Below are positions 7,730 to 15,607 of a DNA stretch of 38,502 nucleotides, in pieces. Position numbers and translations under genes: made by a program. A model generated the notes under the pieces. That model saw only the letters and a program-made list of their open reading frames with translations, was not told the DNA's origin and made no database searches. The DNA comes from an uncultured Bacteroides sp. (GTDB lineage: Bacteria; Bacteroidota; Bacteroidia; Bacteroidales; Bacteroidaceae): contig NZ_CAJULN010000024.1 in the NCBI RefSeq assembly GCF_910586915.1, positions 1 to 38,502 of the forward strand, read 5' to 3'. Each line of letters starts with the position of its first letter. Position 1 is the first letter of the stretch.

Positions 7730-8581
7730 CTATACAATCATTTTTTCAATCGGCAACACCAAGATACCTTCCGCTCCCAAAGCCTTCAGTTTCCCGATAA
7801 TCTCCCAAAAACGTTTCTCGTCAAGCACCGTGTGGACAGAACACCAGCCTTCTTGTGCCAACGGCATAACGGTAGGACTCTTCATTCCCGGCAATACGGC
7901 GATAATTTCGTCCAACTTGTCTTTCGGTGCATTCATCAGGACATACTTCTTGTCTTCTGCCGTTTTCACTGCATTCATGCGGAACAAGAGTTCGTTCAGT
8001 ATCTCTTTTTTCTCGTCGCTCATATTCTTGTTGCCTATCAGCAGGGCTTCCGACCTCATTACGACCTCCACTTCCTTCAAGCGGTTGCTGACCAATGTGG
8101 AGCCAGAACTTACGATATCGAAAATAGCATCTGCCAACCCGATACCCGGAGATACTTCTACAGAACCGGTAATGACGTGAACTTCTGCATTTACACCATT
8201 CTTCTTCAAGAAGTTGTGGAGAATCACAGGATAAGAAGTTGCTATTTTCTTTCCATCGAACCACGACAATCCAGAATACTCCAAGTCCTTTGGCATCGCC
8301 AGCGAAAGACGGCACTTGCTGAATCCCAAACGCTTAATGATTTCAGCATCTTCTTCTTTTTCCATAAATTCGTTTTCACCGACCACACCCAAATCGGCTA
8401 CGCCAGTGGCTACCGTCTGCGGGATATCATCATCGCGAAGGAATAGTACTTCGATAGGGAAATTGGACGACTGCACCAGCAAGGTACGTTTGGTGGTGCT
8501 CAACTTGATATCCGATTCTTCTAAAAGTGCCATTGTCTCTTCAAAAAGACGTCCTTTGGCTTGTACTGCGATTCTTAACAT
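7730..8581 (-). CDS. hisG: ATP phosphoribosyltransferase, long form
   Basis: A 283-residue enzyme for the first committed step of histidine synthesis, joining ATP and PRPP. The start chosen is ATG at 8581 (MLRIAVQAKGRL), the usual HisG beginning; an in-frame TTG at 8623 would put the start inside the T tract of the attenuator terminator and is rejected. The PRPP-binding signature lies in the stretch around DIVSSGSTLVSNRL. The C-terminal third (from about residue 200, ending in GAEGILVLPIEKMIV) is the regulatory domain of the long, hexameric HisG that gives feedback inhibition by histidine, so no HisZ partner is needed. First gene of hisGDCB, with a leader of about 190 nt carrying an attenuator. 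Confidence 0.95.
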   Translation of the reverse strand: MLRIAVQAKGRLFEETMALLEESDIKLSTTKRTLLVQSSNFPIEVLFLRDDDIPQTVATGVADLGVVGENEFMEKEEDAEIIKRLGFSKCRLSLAMPKDLEYSGLSWFDGKKIATSYPVILHNFLKKNGVNAEVHVITGSVEVSPGIGLADAIFDIVSSGSTLVSNRLKEVEVVMRSEALLIGNKNMSDEKKEILNELLFRMNAVKTAEDKKYVLMNAPKDKLDEIIAVLPGMKSPTVMPLAQEGWCSVHTVLDEKRFWEIIGKLKALGAEGILVLPIEKMIV

Positions 8582-8623
8582 AATCTTATCTGTTATTTGT
8601 TGTTCATTACTACCTGAACTCAA

Positions 8624-8659
8624 GAAAACAAAAAAGGCTTACCACATTCGGTAAGCCTT
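8624..8659 (-). terminator. Terminator of the his attenuator
   Basis: A perfect 10-bp stem (AAGGCTTACC, arms 8650-8659 and 8634-8643) with a 6-nt loop; the transcript then reads TTTTTTGTTTTC. It lies between the leader peptide gene and hisG, so it would stop the operon's own transcript unless the antiterminator forms. It would also stop read-through from the fimbrillin-like gene upstream. Confidence 0.9.
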
Positions 8660-8734
8660 CGTTATCATTATATAGAGTATACATAATATCATCCATGCCC
8701 ACCGAGTTATTCGTTAGGAAAATGATGATAACGA
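8648..8734 (-). promoter_or_regulatory. his operon attenuator: mutually exclusive RNA pairings
   Basis: Four RNA segments can be defined. Segment 1 (8734-8725) lies over the His codons and pairs perfectly, 10 bp, with segment 3 (8668-8659) just before the terminator. Segment 2 (8705-8697, UCGGUGGGC) pairs for 9 bp, two of them G-U, with segment 4 (8656-8648), which covers most of the 5' terminator arm and two loop bases. Pairing 1:3 encloses segment 2 and is topologically incompatible with 2:4 except as a pseudoknot. A ribosome stalled at the His codons would cover segment 1, allow the antiterminator 2:4 and let transcription reach hisG. With charged tRNA-His, 1:3 or a ribosome at the stop codon (8707) would block segment 2, and the terminator forms. 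Confidence 0.8.
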
Positions 8735-8754
8735 TGTGTAACTGTATATTTCAT
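8707..8754 (-). CDS. hisL: His-rich leader peptide of the his operon
   Basis: A 15-codon frame, MKYTVTHRYHHFPNE then TAA, begins about 16 nt after the predicted transcription start. Three of its 15 codons are histidine, clustered as H-R-Y-H-H and all spelled CAT. It is translated to sense histidyl-tRNA supply; the product itself is not expected to have a function. It ends two bases before antiterminator segment 2. The symbol is used by analogy with enteric hisL; the sequence is not homologous as far as I can see. It is too short for routine gene calling, so it rests on its position between a consensus promoter and a strong terminator ahead of hisG. Confidence 0.82.
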   Translation of the reverse strand: MKYTVTHRYHHFPNE

Positions 8755-8774
8755 ATTTCTGTTATTAACAGCGA

Positions 8775-8806
8775 CAAAAGTAAAGCATTTGTTCTATACT
8801 TCCAAA
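8775..8806 (-). promoter_or_regulatory. Promoter of the his operon
   Basis: On the minus strand TTTG (8806-8803), 20 nt, then TACTTTTG (8782-8775), an exact match to both Bacteroides promoter elements. The predicted start is near 8770, about 16 nt before the leader peptide ATG and some 190 nt before hisG. Confidence 0.85.
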
Positions 8807-8850
8807 CATTTATCACAAAAAGTTTATCTTTTATTTCAAATTAAAGTTTT

Positions 8851-10746
8851 TCATTTCCGAATACAACGAATGGCAAAGGCTTTTCTGTCTACTCCCGATA
8901 CTGCTTTTACGATTCTATTTGTATCACTTCTCAAATAAAAAACAGAGTCGGCTATCTCTGTGCCACTATCATCCAGCGTCCAGTATGCTAAGTATTTACC
9001 ACCAAACACATTCTTGTTCGGCTCCACCCACATACCTATGGGAGCTGCATGAAATCCGGATAAATCAGTAGCGGGATGTACCGTACTCCCAGTTTTCACA
9101 GGTAACCATATATCTGATTTTAAGAGCGATGCGTCTCCTTTCAAATAGGAGTTCAAGATATTCCAGTCTCTCCAGTTCGGAACAGCAAAACAAGTGGGCA
9201 GAAAATTAGCGGACAAAGCAATATCGGCTGTATAAAAATGATGTTCCGCATCCGACTGTAAATATCCGACAGCATTTTCCGTTATTGTATCCAATTTGAG
9301 TATCGCTCCACCGTCCGAATAGAAAGCAGTTTCCAAATTACTCCGCATCCAATATTGAGTTCCAATCTTCACCAACGGGTAATTACGAATGATACCGCCA
9401 CGCACATCACGGACTACATCTTCCATAACCAAGACAGACAACATTTTATCTGTCATTGACAATGAGATATTTCCGTCTGCCGTCACATACACATTATCGC
9501 GCGCAGTCAGGTTTCCGGCAGTATAAGTCAAGGAGTTATCAGCCGTATTCCACGAAACATTTCCACCATGAACCTTGCCCGACTGCCCCAATAGTTGAGC
9601 TACGATTCCTTGTGACAAGTCAATCTCTCCGTCTTCTTTCACCGGATAGGCGACAATGGCTTGAGAGGAGAACTCAGGAGTAACCAGATACTCTTTACAT
9701 ATTTCGGCAACCTGTTTGCCCGAACTCAGTACTCTATATACATTCGATTGCTCAAACGTCAATTTCGATACATCTATGTATTTATGCTGAATAACCGACT
9801 CGCTCCGATCGACCTCAGTACCATACCAATCGCTTATTTCTGCGTTTGCCTTACTCATCAATACATCTTCATCGGCTACAAATGTAATTTCCAGCTCTCT
9901 TTGCTTGCCAGCCGTCAACTGTAAAGTAGAAGGCAACAAACTGGTGTAGGGCTTTCCTCCGACTTGCAACGATATATACTGGTATCCAACGGTCGCCTCC
10001 TGAGGTATCAGAATAAGCTCCTTGCCGACCAGTCGTCCCTCTTTAATCTCCCACTCGCCTGCCGGAATCATCTCTTTCTCTTCGGAATAGGCAGAAAGCT
10101 CCTTTTTCTGAAAATCGTAGACTGCCTTCGTATAAAAACCGTTTACAGAGAGTGTGGGATTGGCGGACAAGATAGTCTCCACAGTTTCGCCTTCACCTGG
10201 TACAAGAGCAATCTTCAAACGAAAAAACTGATGATTATAAGTCAAAGCGACAGCTTCTTTACTTGCCGATACATTGTCTTTGAAAGCAACAAGGAAATCC
10301 GAATGTGAATAATCGTCCGGATTATTCTGGCTTGTAGCAACCGATACCGGCAAGATGCTTTCTCCCATCGCCACTCCCTCTTTCCGATAGGGATAATAAC
10401 TGATTAAATTCAATGCCATTCCATCGCCCGGATAATAGACCGTCTCGCCGGTTACAAATTCATCGTCGGAAGAACGTACAAAAAGAAGATTATCCGCATA
10501 ACGCTCTTCCTGCATCATAACGTTTCCAGTAAGTGCAAACAACCCCACTTCGTCCCCTTCTTCAAAATTATTGTTTGACAGACGCGTATTGACAACTTCG
10601 TGAATATTCGCGACAAACTTCAATGGAATATCTCCATTGTTAACCATTTCTCCCTCTTCTGAAATGTGATTGACACAAGCTGACAATGCAACAAAAATAA
10701 AAAATAGAAAACCTCTGTCCCCACACAGATTATTCCAAGTCTTCAT
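8851..10746 (-). CDS. Fimbrillin-family lipoprotein with C-terminal FISUMP-like domain
   Basis: A 631-residue surface lipoprotein. The signal peptide ends in a lipobox, ALSAC, with the modified cysteine near residue 24. Residues from about 40 to 320 read as a fimbrillin (Mfa-like) domain: GDEVGLFALTG, the YYPGDGMALNLISYYPY block and the paired beta-sandwich segment ending in AEISDWYGTEV are characteristic. The C-terminal part (roughly from residue 455, YPLVKIGTQYWMRSNLETAFY, to AFAIRCIRK) resembles the 'Fibrobacter succinogenes major paralogous' domain, often seen at the C-terminus of secreted Bacteroidetes proteins. Such proteins form or cap cell-surface pili; a tip or adhesin role is inferred. 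No pilus partner genes adjoin it, and no consensus promoter is seen in the 302-nt gap upstream. Confidence 0.78.
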   Translation of the reverse strand: MKTWNNLCGDRGFLFFIFVALSACVNHISEEGEMVNNGDIPLKFVANIHEVVNTRLSNNNFEEGDEVGLFALTGNVMMQEERYADNLLFVRSSDDEFVTGETVYYPGDGMALNLISYYPYRKEGVAMGESILPVSVATSQNNPDDYSHSDFLVAFKDNVSASKEAVALTYNHQFFRLKIALVPGEGETVETILSANPTLSVNGFYTKAVYDFQKKELSAYSEEKEMIPAGEWEIKEGRLVGKELILIPQEATVGYQYISLQVGGKPYTSLLPSTLQLTAGKQRELEITFVADEDVLMSKANAEISDWYGTEVDRSESVIQHKYIDVSKLTFEQSNVYRVLSSGKQVAEICKEYLVTPEFSSQAIVAYPVKEDGEIDLSQGIVAQLLGQSGKVHGGNVSWNTADNSLTYTAGNLTARDNVYVTADGNISLSMTDKMLSVLVMEDVVRDVRGGIIRNYPLVKIGTQYWMRSNLETAFYSDGGAILKLDTITENAVGYLQSDAEHHFYTADIALSANFLPTCFAVPNWRDWNILNSYLKGDASLLKSDIWLPVKTGSTVHPATDLSGFHAAPIGMWVEPNKNVFGGKYLAYWTLDDSGTEIADSVFYLRSDTNRIVKAVSGVDRKAFAIRCIRK

Positions 10747-11048
10747 AGTAGTATTAAATTAGTTAAAACAAGAAATCTCTGATTGAGCAGAAGAATGACA
10801 TAAGAGGAAGTATTCACTTCAACTATGAGACATTACACAACACGTCTGTTGTTACTGTAAAATCGTAAATTTCAACATTCCATTTTGAAATGCAGAAGTG
10901 AAAATACACATTCTATCAACACAAGATATAATTTTCTTAAGAAAAATTCAAATGATATTTTAATCCGCAAATAATCAACCGTTTATAAATTCTATCATTT
11001 TTATCTAAATAAAATCTACACCTTAATTATATATACTTCCCGCCATTC
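10747..11048. other. AT-rich gap with no recognised feature
   Basis: A stretch of 302 nt between two minus-strand genes. I find no open frame, no TAnnTTTG box on the minus strand and no GC-rich hairpin followed by T. Two small inverted repeats are visible (ACAACA-CGTC-TGTTGT near 10836-10851, and GAAGT-ATTC-ACTTC near 10807-10820); both are too weak to assign. No 22-bp periodicity is seen here, unlike the other long gaps. Confidence 0.5.
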
Positions 11049-11702
11049 TTAAAAAGTATATCCCACTTCTATCCCAGCAATGTGCTTGCCTTGCGAAGAT
11101 GTATATTGATAGCAATAAAATACATCCAACGACCAACGTTTGGCCAAAGCAATCTCTACTCCGGAGTAATAACGCATACGCTCAGTTTTCCAAAAAGAGG
11201 CCGCACCCAGATTTTGATAAATCTCAATAGCAAAGTAAGGAGAAACAATTCTTTTCGCAGGAGTATAAGCCAATTTAAGACGGGAACGCAAACAAGTCTC
11301 CGAATCTCCATTGCCAACAGTCTGCTGCAATCTTTCACGCAAAGAGACTTTCAGCCATTGATAACGGAAACTCGCCACCGCACTGACGTGATAACGATGC
11401 CAGAGCTTCCAATCCGAATGACTCAAATGCCGAAAATGAGTTTCATAACCAATACCGAGGTTCAAAAAGGAACAGGAACGATAAGTACCCCCAAGCGTAA
11501 GTCCCAAACGATCCCACTCATTCATATCGTCCTTCGTACGCAGTTCCACATCACCAGAAACAGAGAAACGGGAATCTATCTTATGATTCACTTTGAATTT
11601 GGTCCATGTAGTAAAGTCATCATGCTGTGCCCGCAAGGAAGAGGATATTCCAAGCAATAACGCAAACAGGCAGGTCTTGGTGTTTAATAGGGTTCTATTC
11701 AT
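11049..11702 (-). CDS. DUF2490 family outer-membrane-type protein
   Basis: A 217-residue protein with a signal peptide (hydrophobic core CLFALLLGIS, likely cleavage after LRAQ) and a C-terminal beta-rich region of alternating hydrophobic residues ending in GIEVGYTF, as in outer-membrane barrels. The motif order (DFTTWTKFKVNHKIDSRFS, then DVELRTKD, RLGLTLGGTYR, LRSRLKLAY) matches DUF2490, a family without a proven function. The start chosen is ATG at 11702: the in-frame TTG at 11726 overlaps the promoter -7 box and cannot be in the transcript. It is followed by a gap and then the fimbrillin-like gene on the same strand, with no clear operon link. Confidence 0.8.
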   Translation of the reverse strand: MNRTLLNTKTCLFALLLGISSSLRAQHDDFTTWTKFKVNHKIDSRFSVSGDVELRTKDDMNEWDRLGLTLGGTYRSCSFLNLGIGYETHFRHLSHSDWKLWHRYHVSAVASFRYQWLKVSLRERLQQTVGNGDSETCLRSRLKLAYTPAKRIVSPYFAIEIYQNLGAASFWKTERMRYYSGVEIALAKRWSLDVFYCYQYTSSQGKHIAGIEVGYTF

Positions 11703-11723
11703 TAGATATTGAAGTTTACGATA

Positions 11724-11756
11724 CAAAAGTAGGAAATTCTCTCCGGCAAGGACAAA
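11724..11756 (-). promoter_or_regulatory. Promoter of the DUF2490 gene
   Basis: On the minus strand TTTG (11756-11753), 21 nt, then TACTTTTG (11731-11724), both exact to the Bacteroides consensus. The predicted start near 11719 gives a 17-nt leader to the ATG at 11702, which decides the gene start. Confidence 0.8.
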
Positions 11757-11870
11757 TCTTTGTGATGAAATAGTTATGAAGATTCTGTTTCATTGTTTAT
11801 AGATGGGTGTATAGAAGAGGATTTATGCAGAAAAAACGCTAAGAATGCTTCGTAGTTCGTAAATAATGAT

Positions 11871-11878
11871 TAAATTTG
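11871..11878 (+). promoter_or_regulatory. Possible promoter -7 box for the rseC-rnf operon
   Basis: TAAATTTG matches TAnnTTTG exactly, 28 nt before the rseC ATG. No TTTG lies at the expected distance upstream, so the assignment rests on one element and its position. Confidence 0.45.
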
Positions 11879-11906
11879 CCGCGATTTGTAATGTTGAGTT
11901 TGCAAA

Positions 11907-12332
11907 ATGACGAATAATACTATAAAGCATCTGGGTATTGTGGAAAACATACAAGGTTCTCATCTGTCAGTGAGAATCGTCCAGACATCAGCTTGTGCCG
12001 CTTGTAGCGCAAAAGGGCACTGCTCCTCAGCGGACAGTAAGGACAAAACCATAGACATAACGGATACTGCGGCTGCTTCTTACCAAATAGGAGAAAAAGT
12101 AATGGTAGTCGGCGAAACGTCGATGGGGATGCAAGCGGTAGCTTTGGCTTTCGTACTTCCTTTTGTACTTCTGATTTTCTCTTTATTCCTCTTTATGGCG
12201 TTGATGGAAAACGAGTTGTATGCAGCTCTTCTTTCCCTTGCCTTTCTAACTCCTTATTACTTCGTTTTGTGGCTCAATAAGACGCGACTGAAACAGAAAT
12301 TTTCATTTACTATAAAACCAATAAATAACTAA
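11907..12332 (+). CDS. rseC: RseC/MucC family protein, first gene of the rnf operon
   Basis: A 141-residue inner-membrane protein of the RseC (SoxR-reducing system) family. The N-terminal soluble part has the cysteine cluster CAACSAKGHCSS (around residues 31-42), a likely iron-sulfur or redox site. Two adjacent hydrophobic segments follow near residues 75-120 (AVALAFVLPFVLLIFSLFLF and YAALLSLAFLTPYYFVLWL). Gene order places it 6 nt before rnfB, at the head of the complete rnf set, as in several other bacteria. In E. coli RseC works with the Rsx complex (an Rnf homologue) to keep SoxR reduced; no soxR gene is present in this window, so here a role in maturing or coupling the Rnf complex is inferred. 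Confidence 0.87.
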   Translation: MTNNTIKHLGIVENIQGSHLSVRIVQTSACAACSAKGHCSSADSKDKTIDITDTAAASYQIGEKVMVVGETSMGMQAVALAFVLPFVLLIFSLFLFMALMENELYAALLSLAFLTPYYFVLWLNKTRLKQKFSFTIKPINN

Positions 12333-12338
12333 AACATT

Positions 12339-13244
12339 ATGAATTTGATTCTGATTGCAGTGATTTCATTGGGAGCGATAGCGCTCGTGCTTGCCGCTAT
12401 CCTGTATGTAGCTTCCAAGAAATTTGCCGTGTATGAAGACCCGCGTATTGCCCAAGTGGGAGAAGTATTGCCACAGGCAAACTGTGGCGGATGCGGCTAC
12501 CCCGGTTGTAGCGGATTTGCCGACGCTTGTGTCAAAGCCGGCTCACTGGATGGCAAGTTCTGTCCCGTAGGCGGACAACCTGTCATGGCAAAAGTAGCTG
12601 ATATCCTCGGACTGGCAGCCGGTGAAGCCGAACCGATGGTAGCAGTAGTAAGATGTAACGGAACTTGTGCCAATCGCCCTCGTACCAACCAATACGACGG
12701 TGCGAAGAGCTGCGCTATCGCCGCTTCGTTGTATGGCGGGGAAACTGGTTGCAGTTACGGCTGTCTGGGATGTGGCGACTGTGTGGCTGCCTGCCAGTTC
12801 GGTGCCATCCGCATGAATCCCGAAACGGGAATCTCCGAAGTAGACGAAGCCAAATGTACGGCTTGTGCCGCTTGTGTGAAGGCTTGTCCGAAAGCGATTA
12901 TCGAGATTCGTCCGCAAGGCAAGAAGTCGCGTCGCGTATATGTATCTTGTGTCAATAAAGACAAGGGAGCCGTGGCACGCAAGGCTTGCACCGTTAGTTG
13001 CATCGGTTGCGGAAAGTGTGTAAAAACTTGTCCGTTCGAGGCTATCACGCTGGAGAACAACTTGGCTTACATCGACCCGAACAAGTGCAAATCCTGCCGC
13101 AAATGTGAGGAAGTTTGTCCGCAGGGAAGCATTGTCGCACTGAATTTCCCGCCGCGCAAACCGAAGGCGGAAGAGACTCCGGTTGCTCCGAAAACTCCTG
13201 CCGCTCCAAAGGCAACAGCTGAAGCTCCGAAAGTAACAGAATAA
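12339..13244 (+). CDS. rnfB: Rnf complex subunit B, polyferredoxin
   Basis: A 301-residue electron-entry subunit of the Rnf ferredoxin:NAD+ oxidoreductase. One N-terminal membrane helix (residues 2-26) is followed by a four-cysteine Fe-S domain beginning ANCGGCGYPGCSGFADAC. Four ferredoxin-type [4Fe-4S] motifs then appear: CLGCGDCVAAC, CTACAACVKAC, CIGCGKCVKTC and CKSCRKCEEVC. The C-terminal 30 residues are a proline/alanine/lysine-rich tail with no obvious fold. It accepts electrons from reduced ferredoxin on the cytoplasmic side. Six nt separate it from rseC and 24 nt from rnfC. Confidence 0.96.
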   Translation: MNLILIAVISLGAIALVLAAILYVASKKFAVYEDPRIAQVGEVLPQANCGGCGYPGCSGFADACVKAGSLDGKFCPVGGQPVMAKVADILGLAAGEAEPMVAVVRCNGTCANRPRTNQYDGAKSCAIAASLYGGETGCSYGCLGCGDCVAACQFGAIRMNPETGISEVDEAKCTACAACVKACPKAIIEIRPQGKKSRRVYVSCVNKDKGAVARKACTVSCIGCGKCVKTCPFEAITLENNLAYIDPNKCKSCRKCEEVCPQGSIVALNFPPRKPKAEETPVAPKTPAAPKATAEAPKVTE

Positions 13245-13268
13245 TAACAGAATAAAATACAGAATTGT

Positions 13269-14606
13269 ATGTTAAAGACATTTTCAATTGGTGGAGTTCA
13301 TCCACACGAAAATAAATTGTCGGCACATCAACCTATCATCACGGCGGAAGTTCCTGCAAAAGCCGTCATTTTGCTAGGACAGCACATCGGTGCGCCCGCA
13401 AAACCGATTGTAGCCAAAGGCGATGTGGTAAAGGTGGGCACCAAGATTGCCGAACCTGCCGGATTCGTTTCGGCAGCCATTCACTCTTCCGTCAGCGGTA
13501 AAGTGGCGAAAATTGATACGGTAGTCGATGCGAGCGGTTATGCGAAGCCTGCCATCTTCATTGATGTGGAAGGCGACGAATGGGAAGAAACAATCGACCG
13601 CAGCAAGACATTGGTAAAAGAATGCGAGCTCACACCGGAAGAAATCGTGAAGAAAATTGCCGATGCGGGAATCGTAGGTTTGGGAGGCGCCTGTTTCCCT
13701 ACACAAGTAAAACTCTGTCCGCCGCCTGCTTTCAAGGCAGAATGTGTGATTATCAACGCGGTAGAATGCGAACCGTACCTGACTGCCGACCATCAGCTCA
13801 TGCTTGAACATTCCGAAGAAATCATGGTGGGTGTCTCCATCTTGATGAAAGCCGTAAAGGTGAATAAAGCATTTATCGGAATCGAAAACAACAAGCCCGA
13901 TGCCATCGAAGTAATGACGAAAGTGGCTTCCGGCTATGCGGGTATCGAGGTTGTGCCTTTGCAGGTGAAGTATCCGCAGGGAGGTGAAAAGCAGTTGATT
14001 GACGCGGTTACGAAACGTCAGGTGGCAAGCGGCGCACTGCCTATCTCTACGGGAGCAGTGGTACAGAACGTGGGTACTGCGTTTGCGGTGTACGAAGCTG
14101 TACAGAAAAATAAACCGTTGTTTGAACGTGTAATCACCGTGACGGGAAAATCGGTAGCGAAGCCTTCCAATTTCCTCGCCCGTATCGGTACGCCGATGAA
14201 GCAGTTGATTGACGCCTGCGGCGGTCTGCCCGAAGATACGGGAAAAGTAATCGGCGGCGGCCCGATGATGGGTAAGGCGTTGGTGAACATCGAAGTTCCT
14301 ACGGCAAAGGGAAGTTCGGGTATCCTGATTATGAACTGCAAGGAAGCCAAACGCGGCGAAGCGCAGACTTGTATCCGTTGCGCGAAGTGCGTAAGTGCTT
14401 GTCCGATGGGACTGGAACCCTATTTACTCGGAGCTTTGTCCGAAAACGGAGATTTTGAAACAATGGAAAAAGAAAGAATCATGGATTGTATCGAGTGCGG
14501 TTCCTGCCAGTTCACTTGTCCTGCCAACCGTCCGTTGCTCGACTACTGTCGTCTGGGAAAAGGTAAGGTAGGAGCTATGATTCGCGCACGTCAAGCTAAA
14601 AAATAA
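13269..14606 (+). CDS. rnfC: Rnf complex subunit C, NADH-binding
   Basis: A 445-residue peripheral subunit that reduces NAD+. The N-terminal region (residues 1-120) has the barrel-sandwich fold typical of RnfC; the flavin- and NADH-binding part, related to the 51-kDa subunit of complex I, contains GLGGACFPTQVKL. Two [4Fe-4S] motifs lie near the C-terminus: CIRCAKCVSACPMGLEP and CIECGSCQFTCPANRP. Length is typical for a Bacteroidetes RnfC without the long C-terminal repeats seen in E. coli RsxC. It sits 24 nt after rnfB and 5 nt before rnfD, in the same operon. Confidence 0.96.
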   Translation: MLKTFSIGGVHPHENKLSAHQPIITAEVPAKAVILLGQHIGAPAKPIVAKGDVVKVGTKIAEPAGFVSAAIHSSVSGKVAKIDTVVDASGYAKPAIFIDVEGDEWEETIDRSKTLVKECELTPEEIVKKIADAGIVGLGGACFPTQVKLCPPPAFKAECVIINAVECEPYLTADHQLMLEHSEEIMVGVSILMKAVKVNKAFIGIENNKPDAIEVMTKVASGYAGIEVVPLQVKYPQGGEKQLIDAVTKRQVASGALPISTGAVVQNVGTAFAVYEAVQKNKPLFERVITVTGKSVAKPSNFLARIGTPMKQLIDACGGLPEDTGKVIGGGPMMGKALVNIEVPTAKGSSGILIMNCKEAKRGEAQTCIRCAKCVSACPMGLEPYLLGALSENGDFETMEKERIMDCIECGSCQFTCPANRPLLDYCRLGKGKVGAMIRARQAKK

Positions 14607-14611
14607 CGAAT

Positions 14612-15607
14612 ATGGAAAATAAATTAATCGTATCACTATCACCCCACGTTCATGGCGGAGACAGCGTACAGAAGAATATGTACGGCGTGCTCATCGCACT
14701 GATTCCGGCTTTCCTGGTGTCTCTCTATTACTTCGGACTGGGTGCGCTGATTGTTACAGCTACTTCCGTTGCCGCCTGTTTGTTCTTTGAATGGGCTATC
14801 GGAAAAATTTTGATGAAGAAACCGACCACTACCATCTGCGACGGCTCTGCCGTTATCACAGGTGTGTTGTTAGCCTTCAATTTACCTTCCAACCTACCGA
14901 TTTGGATTATCATCCTCGGCGCATTGTTCGCTATCGGTGTGGGCAAGATGTCTTTCGGCGGTTTGGGTTGCAATCCTTTTAACCCGGCACTGGCAGGACG
15001 TGTATTTCTGTTACTCTCTTTCCCAGTGCAGATGACAAGCTGGCCAGTAGTCGGACAATTGACAGCTTATACGGACGCTACGACCGGTGCTACGCCGCTC
15101 GCCATTATGAAAGGTGTGATAACCGGTGCTCCGGGAATGTCACTCAATGACCTGCCGGATGCTTTCGCCCTGCTCATCGGTCAGAACGGCGGATGTATCG
15201 GCGAAGTAAGTGCCATCGCTCTCCTACTCGGACTTGCTTATATGCTGTGGAAGAAAATTATCACCTGGCACATTCCTGTGTCTATCTTAGTAACAGTATT
15301 CGTGTTCGCAGGCATCATGCACTTGACCGCCCCTGAGAAATATGTCTCTCCGCTCTTGCAGTTGCTTTCCGGAGGTCTGATGTTGGGAGCCGTATTTATG
15401 GCAACCGACTATGTGACATCTCCGATGAGCAAGAAAGGAATGTTGATTTACGGTGTTTGCATCGGTCTGCTGACTGTGGTAATCCGTCTGTTCGGTGCAT
15501 ATCCCGAAGGTATGTCGTTCGCCATTCTGATTATGAATGCGTTCACTCCGCTGATTAATACCTATTGTAAACCTAAACGCTTTGGGGAGGTAGCGAAGAA
15601 GAAATGA
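14612..15607 (+). CDS. rnfD: Rnf complex subunit D, flavinylated membrane protein
   Basis: A 331-residue integral membrane subunit of the NqrB/RnfD family with about ten hydrophobic segments. The covalent FMN site is visible as TTGATPL, with T161 the expected attachment residue, modified by an ApbE flavin transferase that is not in this window. The cytoplasm-proximal GGLGCNPFNPAL loop is also a family hallmark. The subunit is part of the ion-pumping core. Its TGA stop overlaps the rnfG ATG in the sequence ATGA (15604-15607), so translation of the two is probably coupled. Confidence 0.96.
   Translation: MENKLIVSLSPHVHGGDSVQKNMYGVLIALIPAFLVSLYYFGLGALIVTATSVAACLFFEWAIGKILMKKPTTTICDGSAVITGVLLAFNLPSNLPIWIIILGALFAIGVGKMSFGGLGCNPFNPALAGRVFLLLSFPVQMTSWPVVGQLTAYTDATTGATPLAIMKGVITGAPGMSLNDLPDAFALLIGQNGGCIGEVSAIALLLGLAYMLWKKIITWHIPVSILVTVFVFAGIMHLTAPEKYVSPLLQLLSGGLMLGAVFMATDYVTSPMSKKGMLIYGVCIGLLTVVIRLFGAYPEGMSFAILIMNAFTPLINTYCKPKRFGEVAKKK

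Noticed and set aside
8582..8623. Upstream extended HisG start at TTG 8623
   Set aside because: It would place the first codons in the T tract of the attenuator terminator; HisG proteins begin at MLRIAVQ-type sequences, which fits ATG 8581.
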